From a virus, in the IMG/VR virus record IMGVR_UViG_3300030673_000004, positions 1 through 64,000 of that record: a stretch of DNA of 64,000 bases; one strand, 5' to 3'. Numbering within the stretch: position 1 is the stretch's first letter; every line of letters starts with the position of its first letter. Position numbers and translations under genes: made by a program. This document shows, one piece after another, positions 32,815 through 42,000 of this stretch. The notes beneath the pieces were generated by a model that had not been told where the DNA came from, searched no databases, and saw only the letters and a program-made list of their open reading frames with translations.

Positions 32815-33183
32815 ATGCCTGATATTCAAACAACAAAAACTGTGGAATTTTCTTTGGACTCCAATATCCAAGGAACTTTCCAGGGACCTAAGTTCCGAAT
32901 GCTCCGTGAACCTGGGCATGTAGTTGTCTATTATGATTCATCTATATACACCCCTAGATGCATAGGTGATTCAGGTATTATCCTCTATGACAAGAATGCT
33001 CAGTACAAAACAAACTTTGATGTTGTTTCTAAAAGTGACTCTCAGATTCTATATCACAGAGATAATGTTATGATATGTGCTACAGAACAACGCACAGAAG
33101 ATCTACAAGCAGTATATTATGTAATTATGGCAGACAAATTTACACCTATAAATAATCTATATGTAAATACGGAGTCTCGCTAA
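32815..33183 (+). CDS. Hypothetical protein
   Basis: 122 residues, mostly beta-strand (RMLREPGHVVVYYDSSIYTP; DSGIILYDKNAQYKTNFDVV; AVYYVIMADKFTP). No family recognised. Packed 3 nt after the clamp-like gene and 1 nt before the kinase gene, so part of the replication operon. Confidence 0.6.
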   Translation: MPDIQTTKTVEFSLDSNIQGTFQGPKFRMLREPGHVVVYYDSSIYTPRCIGDSGIILYDKNAQYKTNFDVVSKSDSQILYHRDNVMICATEQRTEDLQAVYYVIMADKFTPINNLYVNTESR

Positions 33184-33184
33184 T

Positions 33185-33766
33185 ATGAGATCAATTGCAT
33201 TTATGGGGCCATCCCGTGGAGGTAAGTCCTCTATCGCTAAAGAAATTGCCAGACAACTAGATCCCAATGTTTACGGAAACATTGGGATGCTATCCTTTGC
33301 GGACACATTAAGAGAAATAGCAAGTACACGCTTTGGGTGGACAGGTGAAAAGACCCCAAAGCAACGAGACATAATCCAAAAAGCCTCAGAATCCTGGAAA
33401 CGACAACACGGTGAAGATATCTTTGCAATAGACTTACTGGTCCGTGCAAAATGTAAACCAGCTTGCTACGATACTATTATAATTGATGATCTGAGACATG
33501 GCTGCGAACTAGGAGCCCTACGCAATAACACACAGGCAACAATACTGTGTATAGATGAAGAGCAAGCGGAACACGTCTGGGCTCAGGCATTCAGCGCACA
33601 TAAAACAGTAGATGATGAATTCTCATGGGCGGTACATAGGTCAGAGCTAGAATGGCGAGGCTTTCGACATTTGTACCAACATATAAATAATGATAAAACT
33701 TCGCCATATGGTTTTGACATATCTGTAAATAAAATCATGCAGATCTTACATCAGGGAGATAACTAA
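33185..33766 (+). CDS. Deoxynucleoside monophosphate kinase
   Basis: 193 residues of the T4 gp1 type. P-loop FMGPSRGGKSSIAKEIARQL; SFADTLREIASTRFGW and RDIIQKASESWKRQHGEDIF follow the T4 family pattern for the dNMP-binding region; TIIIDDLRHGCELGAL is the Walker B/lid-side strand. Phosphorylates dNMPs for DNA synthesis, complementing ThyX and the deoxynucleotidase. GGAG ribosome binding site. Confidence 0.82.
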   Translation: MRSIAFMGPSRGGKSSIAKEIARQLDPNVYGNIGMLSFADTLREIASTRFGWTGEKTPKQRDIIQKASESWKRQHGEDIFAIDLLVRAKCKPACYDTIIIDDLRHGCELGALRNNTQATILCIDEEQAEHVWAQAFSAHKTVDDEFSWAVHRSELEWRGFRHLYQHINNDKTSPYGFDISVNKIMQILHQGDN

Positions 33767-34881
33767 TGCCGGAAGACATGCTAAACATTGGAGACTTTGA
33801 CGACATCCTAGCAGATGCTCCGGTCCAAGAAGCTCCTATTGAGGACACCGCACCACATGCCCTAAAAATAGGCTTCATCGGTGCAGGACAAGCTGGATGC
33901 AATCTAGCTAATACGTTCTGGGATACCTGTGGATATCGTCGTGTTATTCTGTTTAATACTACAGGAAACGATGTCCGTGGTTCTGCTGTCCCAGAAGATC
34001 TTCAAGTGATTGCAGAAGGATTTGATGGGGCTGGTAAAAATCGAGATGTTGGACAGAGAGCAGCCGAACAAAGTGCAACAAAGCTGCTTGCAACCATGTC
34101 TAAGCGGTTTGGTTCGGACACAGACTACATCATCGTCCTGGCATCTGGTGGCGGTGGAACAGGGTCTGGGGCGGCTGTAAAACTAGCCGAATACGGGCGT
34201 CAATATCTATGCTCCAAAGGACTTTCGCCGGAAGAAGCAGTTAAAAGAGTTGGTTTTATCATCATGCTGCCTACAGATTCAGAAGGATCCGTATCCAAAA
34301 GTAATGCCCTCTCGCTAGTAAATGATGTAACCACATTTGGTGGTTCACCCGTAATGTACATTGATAATGGACGAGTTTCATCACTTGTCAAGAGTACACT
34401 GGGCGGGTGGTACTCACAAGCAAACACCATGATTGCACGCCTATTTGATATGTTCAACTTCCTAGCAAGCAAGGATTCCAGTCGGCAAGCTTTTGACCCC
34501 CAAGATTATCGAACGGTTCTATCGTCGGGTTTGGTAAGTGTTGGGCTCACACGCCTAAACAGATACACTAACGACATGGATCTAGCTAATGCCCTACAGC
34601 AGAATCTTAAAACAAGTTTGCTTGTTGATGATGTTGGCTTGTCTTCCGGGACTCATGCAGCTATTATAGTCCTAGGTGATGATGCTACACTTAATGAGAT
34701 TCCTATGACAGCACTAGATAATGTACGAACGGTCATCTCATCTCTTCTAGGATCTGGTCCAAGTAAACCTGTTACCATTCATACCGGTATCTATGCAAAC
34801 AAGTCACCTGTTATTCAAGTATTCTCTATGCTGGGTGGCCTAAGTTTTCCAGCATCCAAACGAAGGAAATTAGGGGGTTGA
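33766..34881 (+). CDS. FtsZ/tubulin-family GTPase (phage tubulin-like)
   Basis: 371 residues. KIGFIGAGQAGCN (residues 34-46) is the N-terminal nucleotide loop; ASGGGGTGSGAA (127-138) is the tubulin signature GGGTGSG; FDPQDYRTVLSSG (243-255) corresponds to the T7 synergy loop (N/D-x-x-D) that completes the GTPase site. So polymer-dependent GTP hydrolysis should be possible. Length is close to FtsZ core and PhuZ. The C-terminus is basic (ASKRRKLGG), unlike the acidic tail of PhuZ. Known phage tubulins position the replicating genome or move virions. GGGAG and TAATG coupling to the kinase gene; followed by a strong terminator, so it is the last gene of the operon. Confidence 0.85.
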   Translation: MPEDMLNIGDFDDILADAPVQEAPIEDTAPHALKIGFIGAGQAGCNLANTFWDTCGYRRVILFNTTGNDVRGSAVPEDLQVIAEGFDGAGKNRDVGQRAAEQSATKLLATMSKRFGSDTDYIIVLASGGGGTGSGAAVKLAEYGRQYLCSKGLSPEEAVKRVGFIIMLPTDSEGSVSKSNALSLVNDVTTFGGSPVMYIDNGRVSSLVKSTLGGWYSQANTMIARLFDMFNFLASKDSSRQAFDPQDYRTVLSSGLVSVGLTRLNRYTNDMDLANALQQNLKTSLLVDDVGLSSGTHAAIIVLGDDATLNEIPMTALDNVRTVISSLLGSGPSKPVTIHTGIYANKSPVIQVFSMLGGLSFPASKRRKLGG

Positions 34882-34895
34882 CACTCTCTTAACCT

Positions 34896-34926
34896 AAGGG
34901 GTGGCAAATGCCACCCCTTCTCTTTT
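34896..34926 (+). terminator. Strong rho-independent terminator after the tubulin-like gene
   Basis: AAGGGGTGGCA (34896-34906) and TGCCACCCCTT (34909-34919) form an 11-bp stem with a 2-nt loop, followed by CTCTTTT. Confidence 0.9.
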
Positions 34927-34947
34927 ATTAAACAAAGGAACAACAAA

Positions 34948-35181
34948 GTGTCAGAGTTTGAAACAATGGCCTCACGTCTAAAAGCGCAAGGTATCAAAGC
35001 AACCATTGTAGAAGCGACGGATACGGCACGTGAGCCAATCTTCATTACCGTAGACTATCAAGGAAAACAGGCCAAACTCAAATTTATACCAACGCAGTAT
35101 AGCCCGACACAAACAGGTCAAGACCTAGTAAATACACTGCAACAAACATTAAAAGGCTCATTACAAGCAGTGAGTTCCTAA
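34948..35181 (+). CDS. Small hypothetical protein
   Basis: 77 residues starting with GTG, with AAAGGAAC 8 nt upstream. Predicted beta-alpha (GIKATIVEATDTAREPIFIT; KQAKLKFIPTQYSP). No family recognised. Placed between two terminators, so it depends on read-through or an unseen promoter. Confidence 0.55.
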   Translation: MSEFETMASRLKAQGIKATIVEATDTAREPIFITVDYQGKQAKLKFIPTQYSPTQTGQDLVNTLQQTLKGSLQAVSS

Positions 35182-35184
35182 GAC

Positions 35185-35222
35185 AAAAAAAACGAGACTT
35201 ACTTTGGTCTCGTTTCTTATTT
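35185..35222. terminator. Bidirectional terminator between converging operons
   Basis: AAACGAGAC (35190-35198) pairs with GTCTCGTTT (35207-35215); A8 upstream and TCTTATTT downstream give both strands a T-rich tail. It separates the plus-strand block from the minus-strand block. Confidence 0.85.
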
Positions 35223-35486
35223 CAGATCTAATAGAGATGGCGGAGAAAATGGATGATTCTGCAAGTTCAGCATGTTCACTAGCAGAGCTTGCTGTCTCTT
35301 TGTGATACCAATCTTTGTACGTAAAGAAACAATCTCAGCATTTCTCCTATTAGCCTCTCTACCAGCAATTGGATCAGAGTTAAGCATACCGCTTTCTTGC
35401 AGATAGAAAAATACACGCACCCGATTAACTAAGGCTAATGCGTCTGAGCGCAGTGATGAATCTAGCCACTCAGGCCAGGTCAACAT
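35217..35486 (-). CDS. Small hypothetical protein
   Basis: 89 residues starting MLTWPEWLDSSLRSD. The ATG at 35486 is chosen for its GGAG 9 nt upstream; an earlier ATG in frame would lie deep inside the neighbouring gene. A helix-rich protein (GREANRRNAEIVSLRTKIGI; KRQQALLVNMLNLQNH). No family recognised. Overlaps the upstream gene by 17 nt. Confidence 0.5.
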   Translation of the reverse strand: MLTWPEWLDSSLRSDALALVNRVRVFFYLQESGMLNSDPIAGREANRRNAEIVSLRTKIGITKRQQALLVNMLNLQNHPFSPPSLLDLK

Positions 35487-35790
35487 GTTTCTGCTCCATC
35501 GCAGCAACCAACAAATCATACTCAGTACAAAACAGAGCACCAAGCTGCTCTGACGACAAACTGGCGTGACGAGCCGCATTAACCTTGGCCACAAGAGCAG
35601 TCATGTCAATATGCATGTTGACACGAGACAAAATATGCCCAACAGCAAACTGGAGCACATCAGAGTAGGCACGACCGGCAACAGAACGCCACAGATTAGC
35701 ATCCTCCGAATCTTTTGCCACCTCCTCTAGATGATCAGCAAGATCAGACAAAAAGGACTTTTCATCCTCGCAGTACACAACTTTAGACAT
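35470..35790 (-). CDS. Hypothetical helical protein
   Basis: 106 residues starting MSKVVYCEDEKSF, behind GGAG. Predicted almost all-helical and acidic at the start (LSDLADHLEEVAKDSEDANL). No family recognised. First gene of a pair with 35217-35486. Confidence 0.55.
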   Translation of the reverse strand: MSKVVYCEDEKSFLSDLADHLEEVAKDSEDANLWRSVAGRAYSDVLQFAVGHILSRVNMHIDMTALVAKVNAARHASLSSEQLGALFCTEYDLLVAAMEQKHVDLA

Positions 35791-35820
35791 AGTCACATCT
35801 CCAACCTAAGTTAAAAGTAG

Positions 35821-36018
35821 TCAAAGCTCATCAGAACTTTTGACGCGAGTACCTTCACAAGTCATGCGAACTATGCAAGTACCACGATGACTGCATTTTC
35901 TGTTATCCAGCCTAGCCTGACATTCTATGACGGTTATAGTTTTGTATTCTCCTGTACTTCCACCGGAGTCTAACCGTAATCTCAAATCAGGACAAGCATT
36001 TCCATAGGAATCACTCAA
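35821..36018 (-). CDS. Small cysteine-containing protein
   Basis: 65 residues starting from TTG behind GGGAGG. Five cysteines (ACPD, IECQ, RKCSHRGTCIVRMTC) suggest a metal-binding or disulphide-knotted fold. No family recognised. Lies in the operon with the membrane protein upstream. Confidence 0.55.
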   Translation of the reverse strand: MSDSYGNACPDLRLRLDSGGSTGEYKTITVIECQARLDNRKCSHRGTCIVRMTCEGTRVKSSDEL

Positions 36019-36041
36019 AGTAACCTCCCTGTTATTTGTAG

Positions 36042-36470
36042 TTAAACAATAGAATACATAAGCAACAGACTGTTAAATGGAAGAGTGTACCACCAAATAC
36101 GAGCCCAAAACTCACGAAGATCTCGCCCGTACTCCAAGATATGCTGCTGACGAATTGAAATAGTACTATCATCAGTACCACGAATAACCGTAGCACCAAG
36201 CAAACCAAAAAAGTTAATAGCTACATAATTCCACATATACTTGTACGTCCAGTCAGCAGGACGTACAAGAATCCAGAAAAAAGCAACAACCAGAGGCAAC
36301 AACAAATACGAAAGGGTCACAACAAAAAGGAGAGGCTTCAACACCGAAATTTGAGAGTGAAACGACAACATATCTGCCGTAGAAAATACTCCGTTATGCT
36401 GAGACAAATAATCAGTAACCAAGGTATCAAAAGGGACCTGTGCAACGCGAGACGATGAGTAGAAGTCCAT
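36042..36470 (-). CDS. Membrane protein
   Basis: 142 residues. Hydrophobic segments at about 48-68 (LLFVVTLSYLLLPLVVAFFW), 78-96 (YMWNYVAINFFGLLGATV) and at the C-terminus (WWYTLPFNSLLLMYSIV) indicate three membrane passes. The ATG at 36470 has GGAGG 9-13 nt upstream. No family recognised. Its leader contains a terminator-like hairpin between promoter and start codon. Confidence 0.65.
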   Translation of the reverse strand: MDFYSSSRVAQVPFDTLVTDYLSQHNGVFSTADMLSFHSQISVLKPLLFVVTLSYLLLPLVVAFFWILVRPADWTYKYMWNYVAINFFGLLGATVIRGTDDSTISIRQQHILEYGRDLREFWARIWWYTLPFNSLLLMYSIV

Positions 36471-36492
36471 GCTCAAACCCCTCCAAGTAAAA

Positions 36493-36517
36493 GAAAAGCA
36501 GGCCACCCTGACCTGCT
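36493..36517 (-). terminator. Terminator or attenuator in the leader of the membrane-protein gene
   Basis: AGCAGG (36498-36503) pairs with CCTGCT (36512-36517); on the minus strand it is followed by TTTTCTTTT. It lies downstream of the promoter at 36521-36549 and upstream of the start codon at 36470, so it would stop both ThyX read-through and part of the transcripts from that promoter. Confidence 0.7.
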
Positions 36518-36520
36518 CTA

Positions 36521-36549
36521 AATATACATTTACTTTGTATAAAAGTCAA
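36521..36549 (-). promoter_or_regulatory. Promoter of the membrane-protein operon
   Basis: TTGACT (36549-36544), 17-nt spacer with TACAAAGTAAATG, TATATT (36526-36521) on the minus strand; a member of the phage promoter family overlapping the stop codon of thyX. Confidence 0.75.
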
Positions 36550-38264
36550 GTATCTATGCTAGAAAGTTTCTTCTGGATACAATTTTCTGCTAAGGCCCGA
36601 GTAGCATTACTAGAATGATCTACATAGGGAAACAACCAAGGGAGGTATTTACTGACCAAAGCCGCCACCTCACAGGTAATAGTTCGATATGAAATATGAC
36701 CAGAGGGCTGAGATCTAAGTTCTGTTAAATAGACTAGCTGCCGAAGTGAACATGTATATGTCCAAAGCACAGGATGACCAAGCAATCTTAAATAAGCAGA
36801 AGAATTCGATTGACGAGGAACGTCACTTTTTAAGCAAGCAGAATATTCTGCATTTTTAAGACCTGTAAGGGCACTAACAGCATTACGACACAGTACTTGT
36901 AATGACATAGGCATCTCATCAAACCCAGGAAATTCAATCACACCAACAGAGTCTAAGAAGCTTACTATATCCTGTTTGCCTGCCCGATGACGCTGCAAAT
37001 CACGATAAGCACCGTAATCCATGAGCACATCAAGTGTCACATGAATATGATCTAAGTACCGGGGAACATCCTTATGATAATCAGTGCGAACATTTTTGTA
37101 ATGCTCTTCTGCAACAGCTAAAATATTATCAAGCTCCGGCTCATCAGCACTAGAATGCAACTGAACGAGATTAGTACTTAAACTATCTGTAATGCCACAA
37201 ATAGGTCTAAAATAGCCAGGAACAGATCGCTTAGCATAGAAAGCAATAAATGAAGCAGCAGTACGTTGGCGCAAATCCTTTGGAAGCGTAACTTGCACAG
37301 TAGCTCCAACAGAAGAACACTTGGAAGTCAACACAAGGGCATGTTCTAAGTCTTCAACTTGGCCTAAAGAGGTACGCCTAGGTTCTGGCCAGAAACACCC
37401 AGACGTTTCAATAGGATCAAATCCATCAAACGAAGTATCAGGTCCGACATGCGTAAACAAACCAGGATTAATCTTAAATACTTCGAATAGCAGATCCTCG
37501 GCCAAAGAACGAACTTCGCTAAGAGGATGTGCAAGTAGTCTAGAGATTAATCTAGATGTCTCACGTGTTGGGATAGTAGCACCAAAGGAAGTCTTAACAC
37601 ACACAGGGAGATAATAGCGAGCCTTATCAAACGCCTGAGCTTTTGTTGTTCTACGACGAGCCGCGTCATTAACAAACTGTGCTGGATCTGACTCCTGAAA
37701 ATGTCGATCAGACCAATAAGCAAGCAGTTGCTCATAAGCAGTAAACACTTGAGTAAACACATCACGATATTTAGGCAGTAAACAACCTGCCGAGTCAAAA
37801 CAGTTGAGAGGCAGAGCCAAGTCATCAACAGATGCTACACTAAAGGGCAGATATCGTGTGGATTTCTCCTGATAGGCACCAAGCTCCGAATCTTCAAATG
37901 CTTTAGCTGCCAAAATAGAACAGCCCTCAATAGCAAAACGATCTATAGAAGAGTCTTTTAATGAGTTATGCCCATACTCAACTGCCCACTTACGCAAAAA
38001 AGATTCCGCCTTACCCAGAGCATGACCCAGGTAAGCAGAATTAGAATCACGTATTGCAGTAGCAAATTCAGACACAGTTAAACCGGAGTCTCTAAATAAA
38101 GACACCAACAACCGCTGCCTTATTGGCTCATGAGAACGAGAATAGGAACCAACAAGGTATGCCCACAGAGATGATGGCATATTATCAGTAGCACAAGCAA
38201 CACGACTATCAGTAGTTGTGAAAAAGTAAAGAACAACAGTCTGCTCATCTTCTGTAAAGATCAT
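36546..38264 (-). CDS. thyX: ThyX-like flavin-dependent thymidylate synthase, tandem two-domain form
   Basis: 572 residues, about twice the usual ThyX. Each half has remnants of the fold: EYGHNSLKDSS and YQEKSTRYLPF in the first, then a linker region with ARRRTTKAQAFDKARYYLPV, and RHRAGKQDIVSF in the second, which corresponds to the ThyX signature RHRxxSxNExS without its canonical second half. The protein would methylate dUMP with reduced flavin and folate. Duplicated, partly divergent ThyX proteins are known from phages; the altered signature means activity should not be assumed. Start at 38264 behind GGGAG. Confidence 0.7.
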   Translation of the reverse strand: MIFTEDEQTVVLYFFTTTDSRVACATDNMPSSLWAYLVGSYSRSHEPIRQRLLVSLFRDSGLTVSEFATAIRDSNSAYLGHALGKAESFLRKWAVEYGHNSLKDSSIDRFAIEGCSILAAKAFEDSELGAYQEKSTRYLPFSVASVDDLALPLNCFDSAGCLLPKYRDVFTQVFTAYEQLLAYWSDRHFQESDPAQFVNDAARRRTTKAQAFDKARYYLPVCVKTSFGATIPTRETSRLISRLLAHPLSEVRSLAEDLLFEVFKINPGLFTHVGPDTSFDGFDPIETSGCFWPEPRRTSLGQVEDLEHALVLTSKCSSVGATVQVTLPKDLRQRTAASFIAFYAKRSVPGYFRPICGITDSLSTNLVQLHSSADEPELDNILAVAEEHYKNVRTDYHKDVPRYLDHIHVTLDVLMDYGAYRDLQRHRAGKQDIVSFLDSVGVIEFPGFDEMPMSLQVLCRNAVSALTGLKNAEYSACLKSDVPRQSNSSAYLRLLGHPVLWTYTCSLRQLVYLTELRSQPSGHISYRTITCEVAALVSKYLPWLFPYVDHSSNATRALAENCIQKKLSSIDT

Positions 38265-38280
38265 TCGTTTCTCCCAAAAC

Positions 38281-38306
38281 AAAAAGGCAAGAGTTTCCTC
38301 TTGCCC
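38281..38306 (-). terminator. Terminator upstream of thyX
   Basis: GGCAAGAG (38286-38293) pairs with CTCTTGCC (38298-38305), loop TTTC; on the minus strand followed by TTTTTGTTTT. It ends the transcript of the gene at 38332. Confidence 0.85.
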
Positions 38307-38331
38307 TATTTACAAGTTTGAGAGTTATGTA

Positions 38332-38952
38332 TCAGAACTGATCAACAATACGCTCAATGTTCGGATCTTCCGGTTCACTCTCTGCTACCGCAGGAACGAC
38401 TACAGGAGCATCCTCACCAATGGGACTCAGAAGACCATTGTCAGGAACCTGAACTTCAACAGAAGGCTCATCAGCAACAAGAGCAGACAGAGCAACAGTC
38501 GTCAAAGCAACAGCCTCAGCACGGTACTTGACGAGATCTTCCTCCGTCCAAGTAATAGGCCGAGAGCGCACACCAGCATCAATGTCAGCGACAATCTGCG
38601 CACGATGTGCAGCCCAGCGAGCAGAGCGACCATCCTTATGCGGTTCCTTAGCAGAAGCAGCAGCAGCAGCAGCAACTCCTGCGTGAGAGCGACGAGTACG
38701 CTTGACAGTAGGGGTCGCCAAAGGGGCAGGTGTCTCATCGGGCGGAACGCTCGCGTACACGGTAGGCGGAGTAGGCAAAACAGGATGTTCAACAAAGAAT
38801 TCCGTCACGGGAACCATGTTCTGTGGGACTTCTTCGCCCGCCTCACGAACACGCAGCAGTTCTGCCTGGATCATATTGCTGATCGACAGCACCGTAGCGA
38901 CGGCAGTATTGAGCTTGATGCTCAGCTTTTCAAGTTCGTTCGTAGCAACCAT
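38332..38952 (-). CDS. Hypothetical Ala/Pro-rich protein
   Basis: 206 residues. N-terminal 40 residues could form a coiled coil (NELEKLSIKLNTAVATVLSI). The middle is Pro/Thr-rich and basic (TVKRTRRSHAGVAAAAAASA) with a histone-tail-like composition; the C-terminus is acidic and Pro-rich. Probably a disordered nucleic-acid-associated or virion protein. Start at 38952 behind AGGAGG; a one-gene unit with its own promoter and terminator. Confidence 0.6.
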   Translation of the reverse strand: MVATNELEKLSIKLNTAVATVLSISNMIQAELLRVREAGEEVPQNMVPVTEFFVEHPVLPTPPTVYASVPPDETPAPLATPTVKRTRRSHAGVAAAAAASAKEPHKDGRSARWAAHRAQIVADIDAGVRSRPITWTEEDLVKYRAEAVALTTVALSALVADEPSVEVQVPDNGLLSPIGEDAPVVVPAVAESEPEDPNIERIVDQF

Positions 38953-39006
38953 GATATATCCTCCTAAGTGATGTGATTTTAGTAGTGAAGTTAACCGGAC
39001 AAACAA

Positions 39007-39035
39007 ATAATACACTTAAATTGTGTGGATGTCAA
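39007..39035 (-). promoter_or_regulatory. Promoter of the Ala/Pro-rich protein gene
   Basis: TTGACA (39035-39030), 17-nt spacer, TATTAT (39012-39007) on the minus strand, overlapping the end of the polymerase gene region. Confidence 0.8.
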
Positions 39036-39045
39036 GTACATATAC

Positions 39046-42000
39046 TTAAAAGCCTTCAGCTACCTCGTCAAACGAAGGATCAGATTCATCTAAACCAACA
39101 CAGGACGACCACCCATGAGACAAGTGCTTTTCCTTGAACTCGGCGCAACCGCAGGGTACTTCCTCTGTCGTACCATCTGCATTTGTAGTCTTCTTCTTTT
39201 TAGTGCAAATCGTTGGATGCTCCGACCATTGATAGGCAGTACCACAGTGCTTACAGACCCACTGCTTTCCTTGACTTACATCCATATCAATGTCTAAGGG
39301 CACGGACATCTTATGCCCGAACAATTCTTCAATAACCTGAGGCGTCTTAGTAACAAAAATATAGCGAGTTAGTCTAGCAATATACCTAAGATCCTCTGCC
39401 GTATTTGGGCACTCTATAAGGACAGAGTCATGCACAGCATTCACTAACTTGTACACCTCATGTACACCCTGATTATACAGCTCTTCAAACAGAAGAGATG
39501 TAGCAAGAGAAGCATAATCACCCGTGGCGGACTGAATAGGTGTATTAACCGCCCTACGAAAATCACGCTGCATCAATGAACGATTATTAGAGTACACATT
39601 ACGAAGCCAGCGTCGTCGTCCAAAAAATGTCTCAACATAGCCATGAGCTTTAGCAAATTCCACACGATCATCAAGCCAAGCCTTACCAACAGAAAACTTA
39701 GAATAGAAACTTTGGCACAACTCCTCAGTCTCCTCTACCGTCTTACCAATTTGTGCCGCAATGCTAGGTGTACCTCTAACATACATCAAACCAAACGTAA
39801 TTGATTTTGTTGCTGTTCGGAGTGTCTTCTCAACCTTCTGACCTTCAGGTACCCCAAACATCAAACGAGCATTCTGCACATGAATGTCCGACATAGCATC
39901 AGACTTAGCTTTTATCTCAGGCTGCGGATCCTTAAGAAAAGCACATTTCATTGCATAAGCGTCAATAAAATTCTGCACAAGACCAGGATCTCGTGACATT
40001 TCGGCCCACATACGAACTTCAGCGGCACAGAAGTCTGCCTGAAAAATGACTTTTCCTGGAGGTGCTATAAAGATATTCTTAATAGCCTTTTTTTCAATAC
40101 CATCACCACGGGGAACCTGCTGCATATTTGGATCTACACAATTATGGACGCACAACTCACCGGCAAAAAAGTTATGGTGATCCTCTACAGTGATGTCATA
40201 AACAGGTACAGAAACATTTAAGCGTTCAACACGAATAATCTTATGATTATTAGGTACAGTATTTTTTAGTATAGCAGTATGGTAACTGATATGCTCATGG
40301 GCTGTGAGCATAGAAAGGTTACTAGGATTGTTATTATAGTGATCCCAATCCTTATGGTGGATATGATAACCCTTAGGAATTTTTACCTTATTAGCATGCT
40401 CAAACACAAAACGATGATCGGCGTACTCCTCATGAACTCCAGTAAACAGTAAAGAACCTTTACGAATACGCTGAAGAGCATAAACACTAGTACCCACAGC
40501 TAAAGCACTTGCAGGCACCCACCCCTGATCTACGGTCTTTACTAAATGATCATCAGTAAGATCTAAATAACCATAATTTACACTTTTACCGGTGTGTCCA
40601 GATTTCCAGTGCAGTCGAATGATCTCACGAACACCTGTTTGCCAGGCTTTTGTAACACGTGAAAGTGTAGGTTTATTGTCAGATGTCAAGCAGTAAGCAA
40701 TATCACCAACTTGCACCTGTTCAATAGGTATACCCTTAGGATTTAAGTTGAGATTTCGGACAATCTCAACCAAAGTACCTTTAGCAATACAACTCAAACG
40801 ACCAGTCTGGGTACCGTGTAAAAGAAACTTTCCATGAATACGCCCATCTACATAATCTGTCTTACCTGGATTTGTAAAACTAGCATTAAATTTGCGGATG
40901 TACGACGAATCCAGCTTTTGCAGACCTTGATACTCAGAAAACAAAGCTACAACAGGATTTCCGATGTTCTCTTCCTGAAAATCAGAATCGGCAGAATAAT
41001 TACCCTCATCATTAGCGGGATACTTAAAACCATTATCACTTGTGAAAAACAGAGCCGTCTTGTGAGTGTGAGAATTTAGATCAAGCACCCAGGGCATAGT
41101 AAACGTTGTCTGCACACCAACACTATTAGTCAATAGCTCCCTATTAACCGCCTGACATACAGGATCCTTCTTAAGCTCAGTAGAGATATCACGCACTCTC
41201 TTCAGAATAGGAGAAGCAGGTGATCCCAACTGGATAAGATGTCGCAAATCAGCCATCATACCAAAATGAGTCATAGCACTATAGCATTTGGTTTTACGAC
41301 TATCAGATACAAGCAACATAGTCATGAACTCGTTTTCAATGCCTAGATTACGTGCTTGTGCAATTAAAGCATGCAATCCGCGCAATGTAGCATACGGATC
41401 CATACCGGAGTAAGAGACAAATTTCGGTAAAGGTAACCCTAGAAGAGTGCCATCTTTACGGGCATCCAACATCTCCTGATCATAGTGGTGAAACCCAAGA
41501 AACTCTACTACAAGCTGTTTTAGACCATTCGGTGCCTGACCACGCATGGTATAAACACGGTCTTTTCTAGCCGAATCCAAAAAATGCATACCAAGCATTG
41601 TATCAACAACAGGACGACGAGGCATAACATGATACTTACAATAGAACTGAGCATTATCAAACTGTGCATTATGTAGAGTCCAATAGGAAATCTTAGAAGA
41701 ACCATCATCTAATAAATCATGCACCATCTGATCAATCTGGGCATTCTCATCTATTGAGAAAGGATTATCATCATGCTGTCTTAATAAGACATAGCCATGA
41801 TTCGGATCATGCGCAAACTGGATAGAAGCTAATTGTGTATTATGGGCATAGTTCAAATTACCTGTTTCAGTATCAAGACCAACAGGACCAGCGTGCTCAT
41901 ATCTAAGAAAATCTAAGTACTCTTTAACAAGCTTAAATGTATCTAAATTTATCTCCTCACCCTTAAGATGATAAGGATTGTTTATAAGAAACCTTACCTT

